Of a stretch of 64,000 nt of DNA, positions 52,403 to 62,190 are shown in pieces. A program made the translations under genes and the position numbers. Numbering within the stretch: position 1 is the first letter of the stretch; every line of letters begins with the position of its first letter. The notes beneath the pieces were generated by a model. That model saw only the letters and a program-made list of their open reading frames with translations, was not told the origin of the DNA and ran no database searches. Source of the stretch: Sphingobium psychrophilum (GTDB lineage Bacteria; Pseudomonadota; Alphaproteobacteria; Sphingomonadales; Sphingomonadaceae); assembly GCF_012927105.1 (NCBI RefSeq), contig NZ_JABBFV010000001.1:62001-126000 (forward strand), written 5' to 3'.

Positions 52403-54715
52403 TCAGAATTTCTTGCGGATCGTTCCAAACACCTGACGCGGCGAACCGGCCTGCATCGTATTGTTTAGCGACGTCGCATTATTGAAGAACTGGCCGGAGC
52501 CCAGAGCGGCGATATAGTTCTTGTTGAGCAGGTTCACCGCATTCAACTGAAGCTCGACCCCGCCCAACACGCCGCCCGCCGGGAAGCGATAGCCGAGTGC
52601 GGCGTCGAACAGGACATAACCCTTGACTTTCAAGTCGCCGGTATAGGTCAGGTTGCGGTTGGACGTATAGGCACCCGACAGGTTGCCGAAGACGACGCCG
52701 TCGTCATAATTGATTTCGCCCTTGGCCAGATGCGCAGGCGTATCGACGGTGCGGACGCCCTTGGTCGGCACCGATGCGGTGCCGTTGACGGTGTCGTCGT
52801 CATAAGTGCTGTCATTATAGGAATAGGACCCGATCAAAGACAAAGCGGGCGTCACGCGATAGGTCGCGCCGATTTCAATGCCCCGGCTGGTGACGCTGCC
52901 CACATTTTGCAGGATGCTGGGGTTGCCCAGGATGTTCGCGCCGCTGAACGCCGCCAGCAGGCGGTTTTCGAACTTCACGTCATAGAGGGTCACGACACCA
53001 CGCAGCTTGCCAGCGTCGAAGCGCCAGCCTGCCTCCATTGTGCGCGAGGTTTCGGGCTTCAGCGTGCCACGGATCGCTTCGAACCCGACCTGGGTCGTGC
53101 CGAAGGGACCACGGAAGGAGCTGATATAGGCGCGCATATTCTCCGCATAATTGGCGAAGAATTCCTGACGCCCGGCCTTGTAAGTTGCGCCGATCTGCGG
53201 CTGGAACCAGTCCTTCGCGGCGATCTTGCCATTGATGAAAGGCGTGCCGGCATTGGTCGTGATGCCATTTTCCACACGCGCGCCCTTGAACCCGCCCGCG
53301 ATGGTCAGCGCATCGCTCAGTTGCCAGCTGTCGCTGACATGGAACTGGTTGGTGACGGTGGTCAGATCGGTCAGGAAGTCGCTGGCGAACGGGTTTTGCA
53401 GGAAATCAGTGACGTCGGGCCGGTTGGTCTGGCTGACGGCATAATAGTTGCGATCGGTGATCGCGTCGTTATCCTCGTACCAATAGCCGATCTGGATCGT
53501 GTGGTTGCCAAGGCGTGCGGTGGCATTGGCGATGCCGCCGTCGCGATTGATGCCATATTCGGTGGTCCGCACGGACAGCGGGAAGCCGTCCGGGCTGAAC
53601 TTGGCAGGCGTATAGATGCCGCCACTACCCTTGTCATAATGATGATAATAGGTAGCGGAGACATCGAGCCATTCGCTGACCGATACGTCCAGCGTCACCG
53701 CGCCCAACACGTCCTCACGCACGCCGCCGCTGTCATAATAGGTGTCGTTGACATTGGTGTATGGCGCAGGAAAATTGGTACCCGCCGTAGGGAAGGGTAA
53801 AGCGCGCCCGGCAGCGGCCGCCGTCTTATTGGCGTTGACCTGCGACAGTAGTACCGCTGTATCGAAGTCGGGCGCCAGGAAGTCGAGATCATAGCCGATC
53901 CGGTCCAGTGTCGCGGGCGACAGGTCCGCATAATTGCGTTCCTTGTGCAGCGAATAATTGACCCAGCCGGTCAGCGTCGCATCGCCGATCTTCTGCACGA
54001 CCTTGCCATTGACCTTGCGGTCCGTCTGCTCGCCGAAGCCCTTCCATTTGTCCGCGTCGTGATAGACCCCCGACAGGGAAATGAGCGTGCCACTCGGCAG
54101 TTCGCCGCTTTCCAAACGGGCGTAGATGTGCGCCGTGTCGTACATACCGTAAGTAACCGCGATTTCCCCGCCCATCTCCTGCGACGGCGAACGCGACACG
54201 AACTCCAGATTGCCGCCCAGATTGCTGGTAGACGCGATGCCCAGAGCGCCTGCGCCCTGCGACACATCGACCCGCGCGATATTTTCCGCAGCAATCGCCC
54301 GGCTGACATGCAGGCCGTTATGGCCGTTGTAGAACATGTCGCCCAACGGCACGCCGTCGAGCGTATAACCCATTTGGCTCTGGTTGAAGCCACGGACAGA
54401 CAGGCGAGTGCCCAGTTCGTAGGACCCGAACGGATCGGAGCTTTGCAGCGCGACGCCGGGCAAGCGGGCAATGGCCTTCAACGGCGAACTGCCCGGTGCG
54501 AGTATCTCGATCGCCTTGGCCGATACCGTCTGTTCCTGGCGGACCTTGCCCTGGCCATAGACGACGATCTCGGTTCCACCTTGCGTCGCGCTGCCCTCTG
54601 CCGGGGCGGCTACGGGCGCATTGCCCTCTCCTGTAGCCGTCTGCGCCTGTACCGCCGCTGCGTTCAGCAGCAGGATGCAGGTCGCGGACGTCCGCAGAAC
54701 TGTCCTGAACTTCAT
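52403..54715 (-). CDS. TonB-dependent receptor divergent from PhoD
   Basis: This 770-residue outer-membrane receptor has a signal peptide (to AAAVQA), a TEIVVYGQGKVRQEQTVSA TonB-box region, a plug with MGYTLDGVPLGDMFYN and a barrel ending FGTIRKKF. It is divergent from the PhoD phosphatase, and a PHO-box-like sequence lies in the shared 100-bp promoter region. It probably imports phosphorus-containing compounds when phosphate is scarce (inference from neighbour and site). The sequence itself does not reveal the ligand. Confidence 0.9.
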   Translation of the reverse strand: MKFRTVLRTSATCILLLNAAAVQAQTATGEGNAPVAAPAEGSATQGGTEIVVYGQGKVRQEQTVSAKAIEILAPGSSPLKAIARLPGVALQSSDPFGSYELGTRLSVRGFNQSQMGYTLDGVPLGDMFYNGHNGLHVSRAIAAENIARVDVSQGAGALGIASTSNLGGNLEFVSRSPSQEMGGEIAVTYGMYDTAHIYARLESGELPSGTLISLSGVYHDADKWKGFGEQTDRKVNGKVVQKIGDATLTGWVNYSLHKERNYADLSPATLDRIGYDLDFLAPDFDTAVLLSQVNANKTAAAAGRALPFPTAGTNFPAPYTNVNDTYYDSGGVREDVLGAVTLDVSVSEWLDVSATYYHHYDKGSGGIYTPAKFSPDGFPLSVRTTEYGINRDGGIANATARLGNHTIQIGYWYEDNDAITDRNYYAVSQTNRPDVTDFLQNPFASDFLTDLTTVTNQFHVSDSWQLSDALTIAGGFKGARVENGITTNAGTPFINGKIAAKDWFQPQIGATYKAGRQEFFANYAENMRAYISSFRGPFGTTQVGFEAIRGTLKPETSRTMEAGWRFDAGKLRGVVTLYDVKFENRLLAAFSGANILGNPSILQNVGSVTSRGIEIGATYRVTPALSLIGSYSYNDSTYDDDTVNGTASVPTKGVRTVDTPAHLAKGEINYDDGVVFGNLSGAYTSNRNLTYTGDLKVKGYVLFDAALGYRFPAGGVLGGVELQLNAVNLLNKNYIAALGSGQFFNNATSLNNTMQAGSPRQVFGTIRKKF

Positions 54716-54816
54716 GGTAATTTCCCCCCGATCTGGATGATCGGTGGTGCGCCGCTACGCGCAATAAGCGACAATGACGCTACGCTTTGATGGCATTTTG
54801 AAGACAAATCCATCAG

Positions 54817-54834
54817 GTGTCATGCAGCAGTCAT
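54817..54834 (+). promoter_or_regulatory. PHO-box-like direct repeat
   Basis: GTGTCATGCAGCAGTCAT contains TGTCAT and AGTCAT with 11-bp spacing, the arrangement of PhoB-binding boxes. It lies 24 bp before the chosen PhoD start, in the gap divergent from the receptor. Confidence 0.6.
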
Positions 54835-54858
54835 GAAGCGCACCTAGGCGCTGACATC

Positions 54859-56382
54859 ATGTTGCCCCTCCCTCTTATTTGGCATCGCCGAGCACTGGTG
54901 CAGGCGATGGCGGCCTTAGCGGTAGTCCCCGTTTTGCCAGTCGATGCGGGCGCTCGTGCGGTGACTGATCCGTTTGCATTGGGAGTGGCGTCGGGCGATC
55001 CGGGGCTGGACGGCTTCGTCTTATGGACCCGACTGATCGGCGCCGATTTCCAACCGCTGCTCGCCCATGCGGTGGCGATATCGTATGATATCGCCACCGA
55101 CGCCATGTTTCGCAAGATCATTCGCACCGGGCGGACGGTCGCCCACCCCGAACATGCGCATGCGGTGCATGTCGAAGCGACAGGTCTGCCGTCCGGTCGC
55201 CCCTATTGGTATCGATTTCACGCGCTGGGCGCCACCAGCCCCGTCGGCCGCGCAGTCACCGTGCCGCGCAGTGCCGACCGGCTGCGTATCGCCCTGACAT
55301 CCTGCCAACATTGGGAACAGGCGCAGTTTGGCGTCTATCGCGACCTGGTGGCGGTGCAGCCCGACATCATTCTGCAGGTCGGCGACTATATTTACGAACA
55401 AAGCTATGCCGGACAGCCTAAAGTGCGCGAATTCGGTGCGCCCGAACCCAAAGATCTTGCAGGCTATCGGCAGCGCCACGCGCTCTACAAGACAGACCCG
55501 CATTTGCAGGCTGCGCATCGCGCCGCGCCGTGGATCGTGACGTGGGACGATCATGAGGTGCTGAACGATTATGCCAATCTGGCCAATCGCGATGCCTTGC
55601 CTCCGGAAATATTCGCGCTGCGCCGCGCCGCTGCCTACCAGGCCTATTTCGAACATATGCCAATTCGGCCTAGCCTATGGCTGGGCCGCGCTGCGCCGCG
55701 CCTGTACCGCGCCGTGGATTGGGCAGATCTGATGTCCCTGTCAGTACTCGACACGCGGCAGTATCGCAGTGCGCCGCCATGCGCCGCGCCAAACCTGGCG
55801 CGCAATATCGTAATCAGCGATTGTGCAGAGGCGCGCGCGCCGGAACGCACGATCCTGGGTGCGGCGCAGGAAAAATGGCTGGCCGGACGGCTGGCAAGCG
55901 AGCGGTGTCCCTGGACGCTTATTGCGCAGCAGGTCTTCTTCGCGCCTTTATGTCTGGATGAAGCGTGCACCAGCAGTTTCAGCGATCAGTGGGACGGTTA
56001 TGCCGCCAATCGCGATCGGGTGCTAACTGGCCTAGCCCAGCCTGCCGTGCGCAACCCCGTGGTGTTGAGCGGCGATGTCCATAGCTTCTGGGTGAATGAT
56101 CTGAACGATGTGGATGGTAAGGCTGTCGGCACCGAAATCGTCACGTCCGCTCTCGCTGCCGCGTCTCCGCCACCGGGCCGGTTCAACGACGTAAAGACCA
56201 ATAATCCTCACATCCGCCTCAGCGATGTCGATCATGCCGGCTATGTTCTGATCGATATCAGCGCAAGCGTCTTGACCGCAGATTTCCGGGCAATCGCAGA
56301 TCGCACAAAAGCAGACAGTCCTGTATCTTCGGTAGCGCAGTTCACCATCGAAACAGATCGCCGGGCATTGCAAAATCTATAG
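54859..56382 (+). CDS. phoD: PhoD-family alkaline phosphatase
   Basis: This 507-residue phosphatase releases phosphate from organic esters outside the cytoplasm. A signal-like N-terminus is followed by PFALGVASGDPGLDGFVLWTRL, typical of PhoD. Metal-binding segments include LTSCQHWEQ, LQVGDYIYEQ, TWDDHEVLNDYAN, LDTRQYR and SGDVHSFW. ATG 54859 is chosen since a GTG at 54817 lies inside the PHO-box-like repeat. It is followed directly by the rut operon. Confidence 0.9.
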   Translation: MLPLPLIWHRRALVQAMAALAVVPVLPVDAGARAVTDPFALGVASGDPGLDGFVLWTRLIGADFQPLLAHAVAISYDIATDAMFRKIIRTGRTVAHPEHAHAVHVEATGLPSGRPYWYRFHALGATSPVGRAVTVPRSADRLRIALTSCQHWEQAQFGVYRDLVAVQPDIILQVGDYIYEQSYAGQPKVREFGAPEPKDLAGYRQRHALYKTDPHLQAAHRAAPWIVTWDDHEVLNDYANLANRDALPPEIFALRRAAAYQAYFEHMPIRPSLWLGRAAPRLYRAVDWADLMSLSVLDTRQYRSAPPCAAPNLARNIVISDCAEARAPERTILGAAQEKWLAGRLASERCPWTLIAQQVFFAPLCLDEACTSSFSDQWDGYAANRDRVLTGLAQPAVRNPVVLSGDVHSFWVNDLNDVDGKAVGTEIVTSALAAASPPPGRFNDVKTNNPHIRLSDVDHAGYVLIDISASVLTADFRAIADRTKADSPVSSVAQFTIETDRRALQNL

Positions 56383-56436
56383 GTGGGTCAATCTGGTCGG
56401 GTCGAGCAAAATGAGCGCACTCCGCTTGACCACCGG

Positions 56437-57195
56437 ATGCATTTGCTCAATCCTGCGCGGGTGAACGAAGTCATCGTCGATCCAGCCCCTTCCCGTTCCG
56501 GCCCCTCTGTGGTGCTCCCGGCGCGGCCTGAAGCGATCCGTCTCGATGCCGCGACGACGGCGGTCATCGTCGTGGATATGCAGAACGCCTATGCCAGCGA
56601 GGGCGGCTATGTGGACGAGGCTGGCTTCGATATTGGCCCGGCGGCTGGTGTGATTCCAAAGATTGCCGAAGTCGTCGATACGGCGCGCGCAGCGGGCATG
56701 CCGGTGGTGTTCCTGCAGAATGGCTGGGATTCCCACTATGTCGAGGCAGGCACGCCGCTCTCGCCAAACTGGCACAAATCCAATGCGCTCAAGACCATGC
56801 GGGCGCGACCCGAACTGGCCGGTAAGTTTCTAGCGCGCGGTGGATGGGACTATGACCTTGTGGATCGCTTGCATGTGCAGGAGGGCGACCTGCGCGTGCA
56901 CAAGCCGCGCTATTCCGCCTTCTTCAACTCGCAGCTCGATTCCGTGTTACGGGCACGCGGCATCCGCACGCTGATCTTCACCGGCATCGCCACCAATGTC
57001 TGTGTCGAATCGACCTTGCGCGACGGCTTCCACCTCGAATATTTCGGCGTGCTGCTGGAGGACGCCGTGCATCATCTGGGGCCGGACTTTATCCGCGAAG
57101 CCAGCCTCTACAATGTCGAGACATTCTTCGGCTGGGTAAGCAGTGTCGCCGATTTCCGCACCGCTGTCGGCCAACTGCCAAAGAAGGAGGCCTGA
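56437..57195 (+). CDS. rutB: Ureidoacrylate amidohydrolase RutB
   Basis: This protein of about 252 residues is an isochorismatase-fold amidohydrolase that cleaves the ureidoacrylate made by RutA. The stretch [45 protein letters not shown] and the catalytic-cysteine segment [22 protein letters not shown] match E. coli RutB closely. ATG 56437 gives a normal N-terminal extension; GTG 56461 is another candidate. The stop overlaps the rutC start (TGATG). Confidence 0.92.
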   Translation: MHLLNPARVNEVIVDPAPSRSGPSVVLPARPEAIRLDAATTAVIVVDMQNAYASEGGYVDEAGFDIGPAAGVIPKIAEVVDTARAAGMPVVFLQNGWDSHYVEAGTPLSPNWHKSNALKTMRARPELAGKFLARGGWDYDLVDRLHVQEGDLRVHKPRYSAFFNSQLDSVLRARGIRTLIFTGIATNVCVESTLRDGFHLEYFGVLLEDAVHHLGPDFIREASLYNVETFFGWVSSVADFRTAVGQLPKKEA

Positions 57196-57578
57196 TGCCT
57201 TTCGAACCGATCAATCCGCCGCAGTTCCCCAAGCCCATCGCTCCCTATTCAGCCGGTGCCAAGGCGGGCGACACGGTGTACGTCTCTGGCGTGCTGGCGC
57301 TGGGAGAGGGCGGCATGGTGCTGCATATCGGCGACGCCGCCGCGCAGACGCGCCATGTGCTGGACGTCATCAAGACCACGATCGAGGCCGCGGGCGGCAC
57401 GATGGCGGACATCGCCATGAACCACATCTTCCTGACCGACCTCAATGACTATGCCGCCTTCAATGCGGTCTATGCCGAATATTTTCCGGGTGACAAACCT
57501 GCGCGCTACTGCATCAAGTGCGAACTGGTGAAGCCGGACTGTCTGGTGGAGATCGCCTCGGTCGCCCATCTTGGCTAA
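57195..57578 (+). CDS. rutC: Aminoacrylate deaminase RutC (Rid family)
   Basis: This 127-residue protein of the YjgF/YER057c/UK114 (Rid) family deaminates or speeds the breakdown of 3-aminoacrylate. [19 protein letters not shown], the [16 protein letters not shown] helix and the [19 protein letters not shown] end are family hallmarks. The arginine in PARYC is the expected ligand-binding residue. It overlaps rutB and the rutD start. Confidence 0.93.
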   Translation: MPFEPINPPQFPKPIAPYSAGAKAGDTVYVSGVLALGEGGMVLHIGDAAAQTRHVLDVIKTTIEAAGGTMADIAMNHIFLTDLNDYAAFNAVYAEYFPGDKPARYCIKCELVKPDCLVEIASVAHLG

Positions 57579-58353
57579 GGCGGCAGGGCTTTACTACGAA
57601 ATCCATGGCAGCGCTGATGCGCCACCGCTGATATTGTCGAGCGGCCTTGGCGGTTCGGCGACCTACTGGGTGCCGAACCTGCCGGCGCTGGCTGCGCATT
57701 TCCGCGTCATCGCCTATGACCATCGCGGCACCGGCCGCAGCGACTGCGCGCTTGCCGACACCCTATCTGTCGAGGACATGGCAAGCGACATGATCGCGCT
57801 GATGGATGCCATCGGCATCGTGCGCGTCCATTGCATCGGTCATGCGCTGGGCGGGGCCATCGGCGTCGAAACGGCCATCCGCACAGGGCGGATCGACCGG
57901 CTGGTCGTCGTCAACGGCTGGCGCTCGCTCTCCCCCCACACGCGGCGCTGTTTCGCCGCCCGCCTCGCATTGCTGCACGGCGCTGGCGAGCGGGCCTTTC
58001 TCGAAGCACAGCCGCTTTTCCTCTATCCGCCCGACTGGATCGCTGCCCACGACGAAGATCTGATGGCTGACCTCGAACACCATCTTGCGGCTTTTCCGGG
58101 CGTCGAGACGACGGCCAGGCGCATCGCCGCCGTGCAGACCTACACACCCGATCCGGCGGGGCTGGCGGCGCTGGAAAATCTGCTAGTCATCGCCACCCGT
58201 GACGACTTTCTCGTGCCGTTCGCCACCGCGCTCGATCTCGCCAAGCCGGTTACGCACGCCCGGACCGCCACGTGCGATTGGGGCGGTCATGCCTGCAACG
58301 TGACCGATCCCGACAATTTCAACCGCGTCGTTCTCGCATTCCTCAGGAGTTGA
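57571..58353 (+). CDS. rutD: RutD, carbamate/aminoacrylate hydrolase-like
   Basis: This 260-residue alpha/beta-hydrolase matches Rut[40 protein letters not shown] and [13 protein letters not shown]. The usual nucleophile elbow GxSxG reads GHALG, with alanine in place of serine, as I recall for E. coli RutD, so classical serine-hydrolase chemistry is unlikely. A TTG start at 57571 overlaps the rutC stop. It is the third gene of the operon. Confidence 0.9.
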   Translation: MAKAAGLYYEIHGSADAPPLILSSGLGGSATYWVPNLPALAAHFRVIAYDHRGTGRSDCALADTLSVEDMASDMIALMDAIGIVRVHCIGHALGGAIGVETAIRTGRIDRLVVVNGWRSLSPHTRRCFAARLALLHGAGERAFLEAQPLFLYPPDWIAAHDEDLMADLEHHLAAFPGVETTARRIAAVQTYTPDPAGLAALENLLVIATRDDFLVPFATALDLAKPVTHARTATCDWGGHACNVTDPDNFNRVVLAFLRS

Positions 58354-58358
58354 AGTCC

Positions 58359-59432
58359 ATGCAGGTCGGCGTTTTCATTCCCATCAACAATAATGGCTGG
58401 CTAATCAGCGAAAGCGCGCCGCAATATATGCCGAGCTTCGATCTCAACAAGGAGATCGCGCTGCGCGCCGAGAAATACGGGCTCGATTTCCTGCTATCGA
58501 TGATCAAACTGCGCGGTTTTGGTGGCAAGACGCAGTTTTGGGAATATGGCCTTGAAAGCTTCACGCTGATGGCGGGCCTTGCTGCGGTGACGGAGAAGAT
58601 CAAGATCTTCGCCACCTGCCCCACGCTGATCATTCCGCCCGCCTTCGCCGCGCGCATGGCCAATACCATCGACAGCATCAGTCATGGCCGTTTCGGGCTG
58701 AACCTGATTACCGGCTGGCAGCCGCCCGAATATACCCAGATGGGCCTGTGGCCAGGCGACGAGCATTTTCGCAATCGCTACGACGTGCTGGATGAATATG
58801 CACATGTGCTGCGCGAGTTGTGGGAGACCGGGCGCTCGGACTTCAAGGGCCAATATTATCAAATGGACGATTGCCTTGTCCGGCCGCAACCGCAAGCGGA
58901 CATGAAGATCATCTGCGCGGGATCGTCCGACGCGGGACTGGCCTTCTCGGCCAAGTGGGCGGACTATGCCTTCTGCCTTGGCAAGGGCGTGAACACGCCG
59001 ACCGCTTTTGCTTCCAATAACGACCGGCTGGCGAAGTTCACCGCACAGACCGGCCGCGACGTCTCGGTCTTCGTCCTGGTCATGGTGATCGCCGCTGAGA
59101 CAGACGAGGAAGCCATGGCCAAATGGCGGCGCTATAATGACGGCGTCGATCTCGAAGCCATCGCATGGCTGGCCGATCAGGGTGCAAGGGACACGGTCAA
59201 CACCGACACCAACGTCCGCCAACTCGCCGCGCCGGAAGGGGCCGTGAACATCAACATGGGCACACTGGTCGGCAGTTACAAAAGCGTGGCGCGCATGCTC
59301 GACGACATGGCCGAAGTGCCGAACACCGGTGGCGTGCTACTGACCTTCGACAATTTCATAGAAGGCGTAGAAGCGTTCGGAACACGCATACAGCCGCTAA
59401 TGAAGAGCCGGGCCGGCATATCGCAACTTTGA
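58359..59432 (+). CDS. rutA: Pyrimidine monooxygenase RutA
   Basis: This 357-residue luciferase-like flavin monooxygenase opens the uracil ring between N3 and C4. [55 protein letters not shown] and [16 protein letters not shown] are characteristic of RutA. AGGAG precedes ATG 58359. It is last in the operon rutBCDA, whereas in E. coli rutA is first. It needs reduced FMN; no rutF is adjacent, so another flavin reductase must serve it. Confidence 0.94.
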   Translation: MQVGVFIPINNNGWLISESAPQYMPSFDLNKEIALRAEKYGLDFLLSMIKLRGFGGKTQFWEYGLESFTLMAGLAAVTEKIKIFATCPTLIIPPAFAARMANTIDSISHGRFGLNLITGWQPPEYTQMGLWPGDEHFRNRYDVLDEYAHVLRELWETGRSDFKGQYYQMDDCLVRPQPQADMKIICAGSSDAGLAFSAKWADYAFCLGKGVNTPTAFASNNDRLAKFTAQTGRDVSVFVLVMVIAAETDEEAMAKWRRYNDGVDLEAIAWLADQGARDTVNTDTNVRQLAAPEGAVNINMGTLVGSYKSVARMLDDMAEVPNTGGVLLTFDNFIEGVEAFGTRIQPLMKSRAGISQL

Positions 59433-59663
59433 GCGGGTTTCTAAATGGAACTTGGCGTTCCACATGCTTTGATGCCGCCGCATTCGGCAACAGGTTCTGT
59501 CGGGCCAAAAAAATGGCGCGTCGCCGCCGCTTCCGAAGCCGACCGTTTAGACGATACATCTCAATTCCCAAGTCCAGACGATCCGCTTTATGCCGCGATC
59601 TCTCTGCATCAGTGATCACGTCGGTTTGTTATGCATTTCTATAAAGGAACGGGAATTTTCACG

Positions 59664-61100
59664 CTAATGGAGCCCCAGTGATACAGCATCCCCGGACGCT
59701 GCGGCGAGGTCTGCGCCAGCGACGATGCGCCGCAGCCGCATGTCGAGTAAGGACAAGGCGACATTGGCGGCACTTTCCTCCCGCGTATTCACCAGGAACA
59801 GGTCGCTTGCGCCCATGTCGAATCGGCGGCGTTCCGCCACGGCCATGTCATCGGCGCGCTGCTTTTCCTGTTCGGACAGGCCGATGAGGCGCGCGGTTGC
59901 GTCGAGCGTGATGGCGATGCCGTCTATTTCGGCGCGAATCTGTTCGTCCAGCCACTGCGCGCGGGTACGGTTGGCGTCCAGTTCTGCTTGGCTCTGCATC
60001 AGCTTGCCGCGCGCGGTGCGCTGTTCGAGCGGAACGGAGAATTTGACGCCGAGCCGGACATCATTGCCGCTGCGCGAGACCCCGCCCGGCCCGATGTCGC
60101 CAATGTCGCGCGCCACCTCCATTTGCAGATCAAGACGCGGCAGCAGCGCGTTGCGATCCAGCGCCAGCCGATCCTGCACTAGCCGCTGCCGCAATTGCGC
60201 GACCATCAGGTCTGGCCGCTGCACCGAGTCCGGGCGCGCCGTCGCCAAAGGTTCGGGCAGCGACTGCGGCAGTTGGTCCGGGCGCGGGATGGTCGGTCGG
60301 CCCTCCGCATCGCGCCAGTAGAGCGACAGGCTGTTGGCGGCGGCGGCAAGCGCCTGTTGCGATTGCACCACCATCGCCTCGCGGCGGAGCAATTGCTGCT
60401 CATTTTCGGTCAGGATGATGCGGGGACGCAACCCTGCCTCGAACGTGCGTTGCAGACCGCGCTGCCGTTCCTGCGACAGCGACAGGAGGCGCTGGTAGAT
60501 GGCCAGGCGCTGGCCTGCCGCGACCCACGAGAGATAGGCGTCAAGCGCCTTGCGCTGCACGCCGATGGCGACCATCTGCCGTTCTGCATCGCCGATCGCC
60601 TGATCGGCTTGCGCACTGACGCGGCCGAAGCGCCGCTCGTCGATCATGCGGTCGCGCAGCAGGGCAAAGACCGCGCCTGCGCGGATTTCACCCAGGTCGT
60701 TGGTGTAATTCTTGTCCTCATAGATGGGGAAGCGTCCGTTTGAGACGCGATAGCCGCCATAGACCTGCCCGCCCCAATCCTCGATCGGGCGGGCAACCTT
60801 CGCATCGGCGTAGGTTCCGCCATAATAGCCGAGCAGCCGTGACCCTCCTTCGGCCGAAAAGACCGTGTCGAACGCGCCTTCCGCCGTCAGCCGCTTCGCA
60901 TCGGCGGCGCGCGTCCTGGCCAACGCCTCCAGAATCTGCGGCGATTGCCGTGCGGAATTGGCCAGCAGCGCGTCGATGGTAAGTGTAGGCGCGTCGACCG
61001 ACGCCATCTGCGGCAGGGGCGCAATGTCCTGCGCGGCGAGTGGCGGAGCGGCGACACTGGCGGCGAGCGCCAGCAGGACGCCCGCGATCCTATTTGGCAT
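59664..61100 (-). CDS. TolC-family outer-membrane efflux protein
   Basis: This protein of about 478 residues has a signal peptide (VLLALAASVAAPPLAAQ) and two outer-membrane-efflux repeats with long helices (QSPQILEALARTRAADAKRL and RRDLMVAQLRQRLV-like segments). It forms the outer-membrane channel of a type I export system with the two upstream genes. The start ATG 61100 overlaps the HlyD gene by 11 bp. It is the last gene of the operon. Confidence 0.88.
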   Translation of the reverse strand: MPNRIAGVLLALAASVAAPPLAAQDIAPLPQMASVDAPTLTIDALLANSARQSPQILEALARTRAADAKRLTAEGAFDTVFSAEGGSRLLGYYGGTYADAKVARPIEDWGGQVYGGYRVSNGRFPIYEDKNYTNDLGEIRAGAVFALLRDRMIDERRFGRVSAQADQAIGDAERQMVAIGVQRKALDAYLSWVAAGQRLAIYQRLLSLSQERQRGLQRTFEAGLRPRIILTENEQQLLRREAMVVQSQQALAAAANSLSLYWRDAEGRPTIPRPDQLPQSLPEPLATARPDSVQRPDLMVAQLRQRLVQDRLALDRNALLPRLDLQMEVARDIGDIGPGGVSRSGNDVRLGVKFSVPLEQRTARGKLMQSQAELDANRTRAQWLDEQIRAEIDGIAITLDATARLIGLSEQEKQRADDMAVAERRRFDMGASDLFLVNTREESAANVALSLLDMRLRRIVAGADLAAASGDAVSLGLH

Positions 61101-62190
61101 TGCCACCATCCTTGCCGCCGCCGCCGGAAGCTTGGCCATAGGCTGCGCCTGTCGATGCGCTCTGGCCGGTCGGCTGGTCGAGCGCACCAACAGGATATTG
61201 CAGCGGAAAATCGTTGAGCAGCCGCCAGAGTTCGTAGCCGGTGGACACAGTGTCCATCATCACCCAGCCGCGCACCTTGGCGCCCAACCGCACGAATGGC
61301 TCTTTTGGCCAAGGGCGCGCGCCAGACTTCTGTTCAACAAGTACGCGAAACAGGCCGTTGGGCGACGCCGACACGTCAATAGCGCGGACCTGACCATCGA
61401 ACATGCCGACCGCGACCGACGGCCAGCCACTGAACTGAACGGCGGGCCAGCCTTCAAATTCCAGCCGGACGGGGCGACCAGGATAGATCAGCGGCACGTC
61501 GCGTCCATCGACATACAACTCCACCACTCGCACCGCCTGTTCAGGGGCGAAGGTGGCGATGATGTCGCCCTCTTTCACCATCGTCGCATTGTCTCCGCCC
61601 AGGATACGCAGCACGCGACCGGTGCGCGGCGCGCGCACGATCTGGACCGATTGGCGATTAATGTTGATGTCGAGCCGGTTCCGGTCGGCGAGGCTCTTGG
61701 CGACCTTGGCTCCATAATCGGCCACCTTGATCTGCGCGAGTTCCAGATCACGGCGAGGCGACAGCCCTTCGGCATAGAGTTGCTGCATCCGGCCGACATC
61801 GCGCTGCGCCACGGCCATGGCCTGCTGCGTGGCGGCGATCTCGGCATCGGCCTGCGCACGCTCCGCGCGCAGGCGGCTGAGCAGATCAGGGTCATTGTCG
61901 GCGATGCGGGCTATGGGATCGCCCTTCTTCACCATCTCGCCGTCGGTCACATACCATTGTTCGACCCGGCCGGGGACGAGTGCGGTGATATTTTGCACCC
62001 GATCGCGCGGGTCGAGCGCAATGACCTGCCCCATGCCGGTGGAGGTTTGCACCCAGGGGACAAAGAGCAGGAAGGCAATGGATGCCGCCATCCCGAAGAG
62101 CAGCATCCAGCCGAACGCGCGCGCGGGGCGGGGCGGGCGAAGGCTTGCCAGCGTCTTGAAATGGGTGATATGATCAGCGCGAAACGGCAT
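61090..62190 (-). CDS. HlyD-family membrane-fusion protein
   Basis: This 366-residue adaptor has one N-terminal membrane segment (about residues 28-50), a lipoyl-like domain (VPGRVEQWYVTDGEMVKKGD), a helical hairpin (about 95-165) and a beta-barrel domain. It links an inner-membrane ABC protein to TolC. ATG 62190 gives a typical cytoplasmic tail. It overlaps both the ABC gene and the TolC gene, so the three products are translationally coupled. Confidence 0.88.
   Translation of the reverse strand: MPFRADHITHFKTLASLRPPRPARAFGWMLLFGMAASIAFLLFVPWVQTSTGMGQVIALDPRDRVQNITALVPGRVEQWYVTDGEMVKKGDPIARIADNDPDLLSRLRAERAQADAEIAATQQAMAVAQRDVGRMQQLYAEGLSPRRDLELAQIKVADYGAKVAKSLADRNRLDININRQSVQIVRAPRTGRVLRILGGDNATMVKEGDIIATFAPEQAVRVVELYVDGRDVPLIYPGRPVRLEFEGWPAVQFSGWPSVAVGMFDGQVRAIDVSASPNGLFRVLVEQKSGARPWPKEPFVRLGAKVRGWVMMDTVSTGYELWRLLNDFPLQYPVGALDQPTGQSASTGAAYGQASGGGGKDGGNAK

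Noticed and set aside
54817..54858. GTG 54817 as the phoD start
   Set aside because: The extra residues are unlike a signal peptide and the codon lies inside the PHO-box-like repeat; ATG 54859 is better.
59514..59644. Basic 43-codon frame starting MARRRRFRSR
   Set aside because: There is no ribosome-binding site, the composition is extreme, and it lies in the gap between convergent operons; translation is unlikely.
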